A stretch of DNA of 64,000 bases, from positions 1 through 64,000 of the forward strand of contig JADKKE010000003.1 in the NCBI GenBank assembly GCA_016720655.1, in the 5' to 3' direction. The translations under genes were made by a program, and so were the position numbers. The notes below the pieces were generated by a model, which saw only the letters and a program-made list of their open reading frames with translations, was not told the origin of the DNA and did no database searches. This DNA is from Bacteroidota bacterium. Its GTDB lineage: Bacteria; Bacteroidota; Bacteroidia; AKYH767-A; 2013-40CM-41-45. Positions 60,843 through 64,000 of this stretch are shown piece by piece (positions within the stretch are counted from its first letter, which is position 1; each line of letters starts with the position of its first letter).

Positions 60843-63230
60843 ATGTACAAATTTCTCACACTACTCTTCCTGCTTGGCCTTACTTCCTTTTGTTCAGCGA
60901 GAGACACGAATTATTCCCGAGCAAAAATCTGGTTTGACGGAAAGTCGGCAGCAGACCTGGCCAGAGTAGGCATCGATGTCACCGAAGGAGAACTCCGCCC
61001 GGGAGTATGGTTCATTTCGGATTTCAGCGAATACGAGATTGTAAAAATTCAACGTGCGGGTTTCCGTGTCGATATTTTAATTTTCAACATCCGCAAATAT
61101 TACCGGGATCGTAATTCCATTTCCCATGCGGGAAGATTGTTGAACACAGTAACCTGTGACGAAGTTGATCCGGATTATGCGGTGCCCTCACATTTTTACC
61201 TTGGAAGCATGGGCGGTTTTTATACTTATGCTCAGCTGCTTGACATTCTGGATTCAATGGCCCTGGAGTTCCCGGGATTGATCAGTTTTAAGGAAGCAGT
61301 CGATACTACTTTAACTATAGAAGGTCGCCCTGTTTATTATGTAAAAATTTCAGACAATCCAACGGTGGATGAAACCGAACCGGAAGTGCTGTATACTGCC
61401 ATTCATCACGCACGGGAACCGGAGTCGATGTCACAACTTATTTATTATATGTGGTATCTCCTCGAAAATTATGCTGCTGATTCAACAGTACGTAATCTCG
61501 TTGACAATACAGAAATGTATTTTGTCCCCTGTATCAATCCGGATGGTTATATCTACAATGAAACTACGGATCCTGCAGGCGGAGGCATGTGGAGGAAAAA
61601 CCGCCGGGATAATCTGGATGGTGAATATGGTGTTGACATTAACCGAAATTATGGATGGCAATGGGGCCTCGATGATATTGGGTCATCACCTTTAACAGGA
61701 GATGGAACATATCGCGGAACCTCAGGATTTAGTGAACCAGAAACCCAGGCGATACGGAATTTTACCAATCGTCATGAATTTAAACTGGCATTGAATTATC
61801 ATACTTATGGGAATTTTCATATTGTTCCCTGGGGGTATGGGACCAATTTCTTCACTCCTGATTCTTTGCAATTTGATTTTTACAGTGAAGCACTCACAAA
61901 ATATAATCATTTCCTGATTGGTACGCCAAATCAAACGGTGAATTACACAGTCAATGGTAATTCTGATGACTGGATGTATGGTGATCAGACTTTTCGTTCA
62001 AAAATTTTATCCATGACTCCTGAAGTTGGAGAAGGAAATGATGGCTTCTGGCCTGCAACCAACCGCATCGTCGATTTGTGTAAAGGAAGCATGTATGCAA
62101 ATCTGACATTGGCCCGTCTTGCAGGAAGATATGGATTGATTCAACACAATGACATGCACACAGTAACTGCATTGTCGAATGAATTCGTATTCGATTTTCA
62201 ATTGCTTGGCCTGGATACCAGCGGAGCAATCAGTGTCACACTGGTTCCGCTTTCCTCTACTATATTGTCGGCTGGAAGCCCGATAACATTTTCCGGTTTA
62301 ACGACTTTGCAATTGGTTCGCGATTCTATTCAGTATACTTTAAGTCCGGCCGTAGTACCCGGCGATTTGATTCGTTTTGCAGTTGTCGTTGACAATGGAC
62401 TCTTCACAGAATCCGATACTGTTGAAAGTGTGTACGGATCTCCTGTTACTTTAATTAGTGACGATTGTTCCAGTCTGAGTGCCTGGAATTCAGGCTCGAC
62501 AAATTGGGACATCACTACGGAAGATTTTGTTTCGCCGGGAACATCAATGACAGATTCGCCTTTCAGTGATTACCTGCCGAGTTCTGTCAATCAGCTTACG
62601 TTGACGAATGTTGTGAGTCTTTCCGGAGCAGTGGATGCAGTGCTTTCTTTCGACACAAAATGGAACATTGAAGCCGGGTATGATTATGCACAAGTTCTTG
62701 TTTCTCCGGATCATGGTGCCAACTGGACAGCATTGTGTGGAAAATATACAGTCACCGGAAATTCGAACCAGGCAGTGGGCGAGCCATTGTATGATGGTAA
62801 TCAAGCACAATGGGTGCACGAAGAAATGAACCTTGCGGATTACCTGGGCTTGGATCTTATGTTTCGCTTTCAGATCACATCCGATCAATTTCAGGAAGGC
62901 GACGGTTTTTATTTCGATAATTTCGAAGTGAAAACAGTTTCCAACACGACAGGATTTCATCCTGCAATTTCATCCTTGCCGGTGTTGAGTGCTGCGATTC
63001 CAAATCCGACGACGGGAGAATCAACTGTGAATTATAGCCTGGTGAGTCAGGGTTCCAGATTTCTCGTTTACAATTCCTTTGGCCAGAAAGTGATGGATGC
63101 AGACATTTCCGGACCGTCCGGTAAGATTCGAATTCCATCCCAGTCTTTTGCGAACGGAATGTATTCTTATTTTATCTCCATGCCGGATGGATCCGTATCT
63201 CCGGTCATGAAATTGATGGTTCAGAAATAA
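60843..63230 (+). CDS. M14 zinc carboxypeptidase with T9SS sorting domain
   Basis: 795 residues. Signal peptide to about residue 19. Catalytic domain about 115-425: HHAREPES with zinc ligands H189 and E192, PCINPDGYIYN, NRRDN...VDINRNYGW (substrate binding), third ligand H320 in NYHTYGN, and catalytic E394 in MTPEVGEG. A later Cys/Trp-rich jelly-roll-like domain (about 540-700, DDCSSLSAWNSGSTNWDIT ... FRFQITSD) and a type A T9SS domain at the end (AIPNPTTGESTVNYSL ... FANGMYSYFI). Secreted carboxypeptidase for peptide scavenging. Confidence 0.95.
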   Translation: MYKFLTLLFLLGLTSFCSARDTNYSRAKIWFDGKSAADLARVGIDVTEGELRPGVWFISDFSEYEIVKIQRAGFRVDILIFNIRKYYRDRNSISHAGRLLNTVTCDEVDPDYAVPSHFYLGSMGGFYTYAQLLDILDSMALEFPGLISFKEAVDTTLTIEGRPVYYVKISDNPTVDETEPEVLYTAIHHAREPESMSQLIYYMWYLLENYAADSTVRNLVDNTEMYFVPCINPDGYIYNETTDPAGGGMWRKNRRDNLDGEYGVDINRNYGWQWGLDDIGSSPLTGDGTYRGTSGFSEPETQAIRNFTNRHEFKLALNYHTYGNFHIVPWGYGTNFFTPDSLQFDFYSEALTKYNHFLIGTPNQTVNYTVNGNSDDWMYGDQTFRSKILSMTPEVGEGNDGFWPATNRIVDLCKGSMYANLTLARLAGRYGLIQHNDMHTVTALSNEFVFDFQLLGLDTSGAISVTLVPLSSTILSAGSPITFSGLTTLQLVRDSIQYTLSPAVVPGDLIRFAVVVDNGLFTESDTVESVYGSPVTLISDDCSSLSAWNSGSTNWDITTEDFVSPGTSMTDSPFSDYLPSSVNQLTLTNVVSLSGAVDAVLSFDTKWNIEAGYDYAQVLVSPDHGANWTALCGKYTVTGNSNQAVGEPLYDGNQAQWVHEEMNLADYLGLDLMFRFQITSDQFQEGDGFYFDNFEVKTVSNTTGFHPAISSLPVLSAAIPNPTTGESTVNYSLVSQGSRFLVYNSFGQKVMDADISGPSGKIRIPSQSFANGMYSYFISMPDGSVSPVMKLMVQK

Positions 63231-63248
63231 GAAAGGCGTGTTGCCCGT

Positions 63249-64000
63249 TTGAAAAAAAATTTTTCAGCTTACGGAATAGACTGGTTTCTCCCTGCTTTGT
63301 TGGTGGTGATACTGCTTGCAAAATTTTTCCCACAGGCAGGAATAGCAAGCGGAACATTTTCGCTCACGGAATTATCCGGGTACGGAATTACACTTATTTT
63401 TTTCTTCTACGGACTTCGCCAGGATCCAAAACAATTTGCAGCAGGATTGAGCAACTGGAAAATGCATCTGCTTATACAATCCACAACATTTGTGTTGTTC
63501 CCATTGCTTGCACTTCTTCTTCGGCCATTCATTCATGGTTCTTCAAGCACTGAAATCTGGACCGGAATATTTTATCTCTGCATTTTACCTTCCACGGTAT
63601 CCACCTCTGTGGTGATGGTTTCGATCGCCGGAGGAAATATTCCTGCAGCGATATTCAATGCGAGTCTGTCGGCAATCACCGGTGTATTCATTACGCCGAT
63701 CTGGATGAGTATGATTCTTCACAGCACCGGTACAGAAATGGACACCAGCGGAATACTATTCAAGCTAACGATTCAGATTTTATTGCCAGTAGTTCTCGGC
63801 ATGCTTTTGCACTCGCGATTATGGCCCGGATTAGAGAAATTTAAAAGTAAGCTGCGCGTGTTTGACCAGTTAGTCATCTTGGCAATCGTGTATACTTCTT
63901 TTGCGCACTCCTTTATAAACAAAGCGTTTTCCGGATTTAGTTTTAATTTCCTCCTCCTGCTCAGTCTGGGAATGATTGCCTTGTTCTTTTTTGTTTTCGG
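63249..64000 (+). CDS. SBF-like (bile acid:sodium symporter family) transporter, partial
   Basis: At least 250 residues, running to the right edge. Starts most plausibly at TTG 63249 (an A8 run follows); there is no ATG before WKMHLL. Multi-pass: DWFLPALLVVILLAKFFP, LTELSGYGITLIFFFYGLRQDP, LPSTVSTSVVMVSIAGGNIPAAIFNASLS. The LPSTVSTS/AGGNIPAAIFNASLS motif is that of the SBF-like (YfeH/P3) group, sodium-coupled transporters of organic anions; substrate unknown. Begins 18 nt after the carboxypeptidase stop. Confidence 0.85.
   Translation, partial: MKKNFSAYGIDWFLPALLVVILLAKFFPQAGIASGTFSLTELSGYGITLIFFFYGLRQDPKQFAAGLSNWKMHLLIQSTTFVLFPLLALLLRPFIHGSSSTEIWTGIFYLCILPSTVSTSVVMVSIAGGNIPAAIFNASLSAITGVFITPIWMSMILHSTGTEMDTSGILFKLTIQILLPVVLGMLLHSRLWPGLEKFKSKLRVFDQLVILAIVYTSFAHSFINKAFSGFSFNFLLLLSLGMIALFFFVF

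Overview
The window looks like chromosomal DNA of a Bacteroidota bacterium, probably a free-living, aerobic to microaerobic environmental member of the class. Evidence: several large secreted proteins carry type IX secretion (T9SS) C-terminal signals (the CHU_C gliding-associated type and the type A sorting domain). Families largely confined to the phylum are present (DUF5723, DUF5777, head-GIN/DUF2807, YbiT-like ABC-F with a degenerate second P-loop). Promoters have the Bacteroidota form (TAnnTTTG -7 box, sometimes with a TTG about 18-21 nt upstream), and Shine-Dalgarno sequences are scarce. No rRNA, tRNA, CRISPR, phage or insertion sequence was recognised; this was by eye only.

Layout. 1-16.9 kb: a lysyl-oxidase-like secreted protein cut by the left edge (-), adenine deaminase (-), a GxxExxY/PD-(D/E)XK-family gene flanked by palindromic repeats (-), a DUF5723 protein, a 1506-residue NIDO/PKD adhesin-like protein built from a two-domain higher-order repeat, a secreted alpha/alpha-toroid protein, an ABC-F ATPase, a YkgJ-type cysteine-cluster protein and an Ig-repeat T9SS protein with a broken C-terminus. 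17-23 kb: a Crp/Fnr regulator followed by a six-gene electron-transfer operon (lipoprotein cytochrome, DUF5777 barrel, Tat-signal 4x[4Fe-4S] protein, NrfD-like quinol membrane subunit, single-TM protein, cytochrome c) with no catalytic molybdopterin subunit in sight. 23-34 kb: lipid A-type acyltransferase, BNR/sialidase-like T9SS protein, very large VPS10/BNR-repeat protein, fatty acid desaturase, TlpA-like thioredoxin protein, DUF2807 lipoprotein, beta-propeller-like T9SS protein. 34-44 kb: ALDH7-type aldehyde dehydrogenase, GT-C-like membrane protein, O-methyltransferase, a frameshifted HExxH protein, a LytS/LytTR two-component pair (kinase frameshifted), an OmpA-family protein, S4 and DUF493 small proteins. 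44-52.6 kb: SGNH hydrolase, two GT4 glycosyltransferases and a nucleotide-sugar epimerase (glycan synthesis), a MacAB-like ABC export operon and a methyltransferase. 52.6-64 kb: a T9SS Ig-repeat protein with a possible glycosidase-like N-domain, rseP, dxr, a GH3-family protein (frameshifted), an M23 peptidase, an M14 carboxypeptidase with a T9SS signal, and an SBF-like transporter cut by the right edge.

Working picture: much of the coding capacity serves the cell surface and secretome (T9SS cargo, adhesins, peptidases, outer-membrane proteins, lipid A and glycan synthesis, envelope stress protease). One clear energy-metabolism operon sits next to a likely redox or cAMP-type regulator.

A recurrent technical theme: four loci contain five apparent one-base deletions, four of them in A/T runs, and each is repaired by adding one base. 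This looks more like homopolymer under-calling in the assembly than like five independent gene deaths. Interpretation of these four genes should allow for that.
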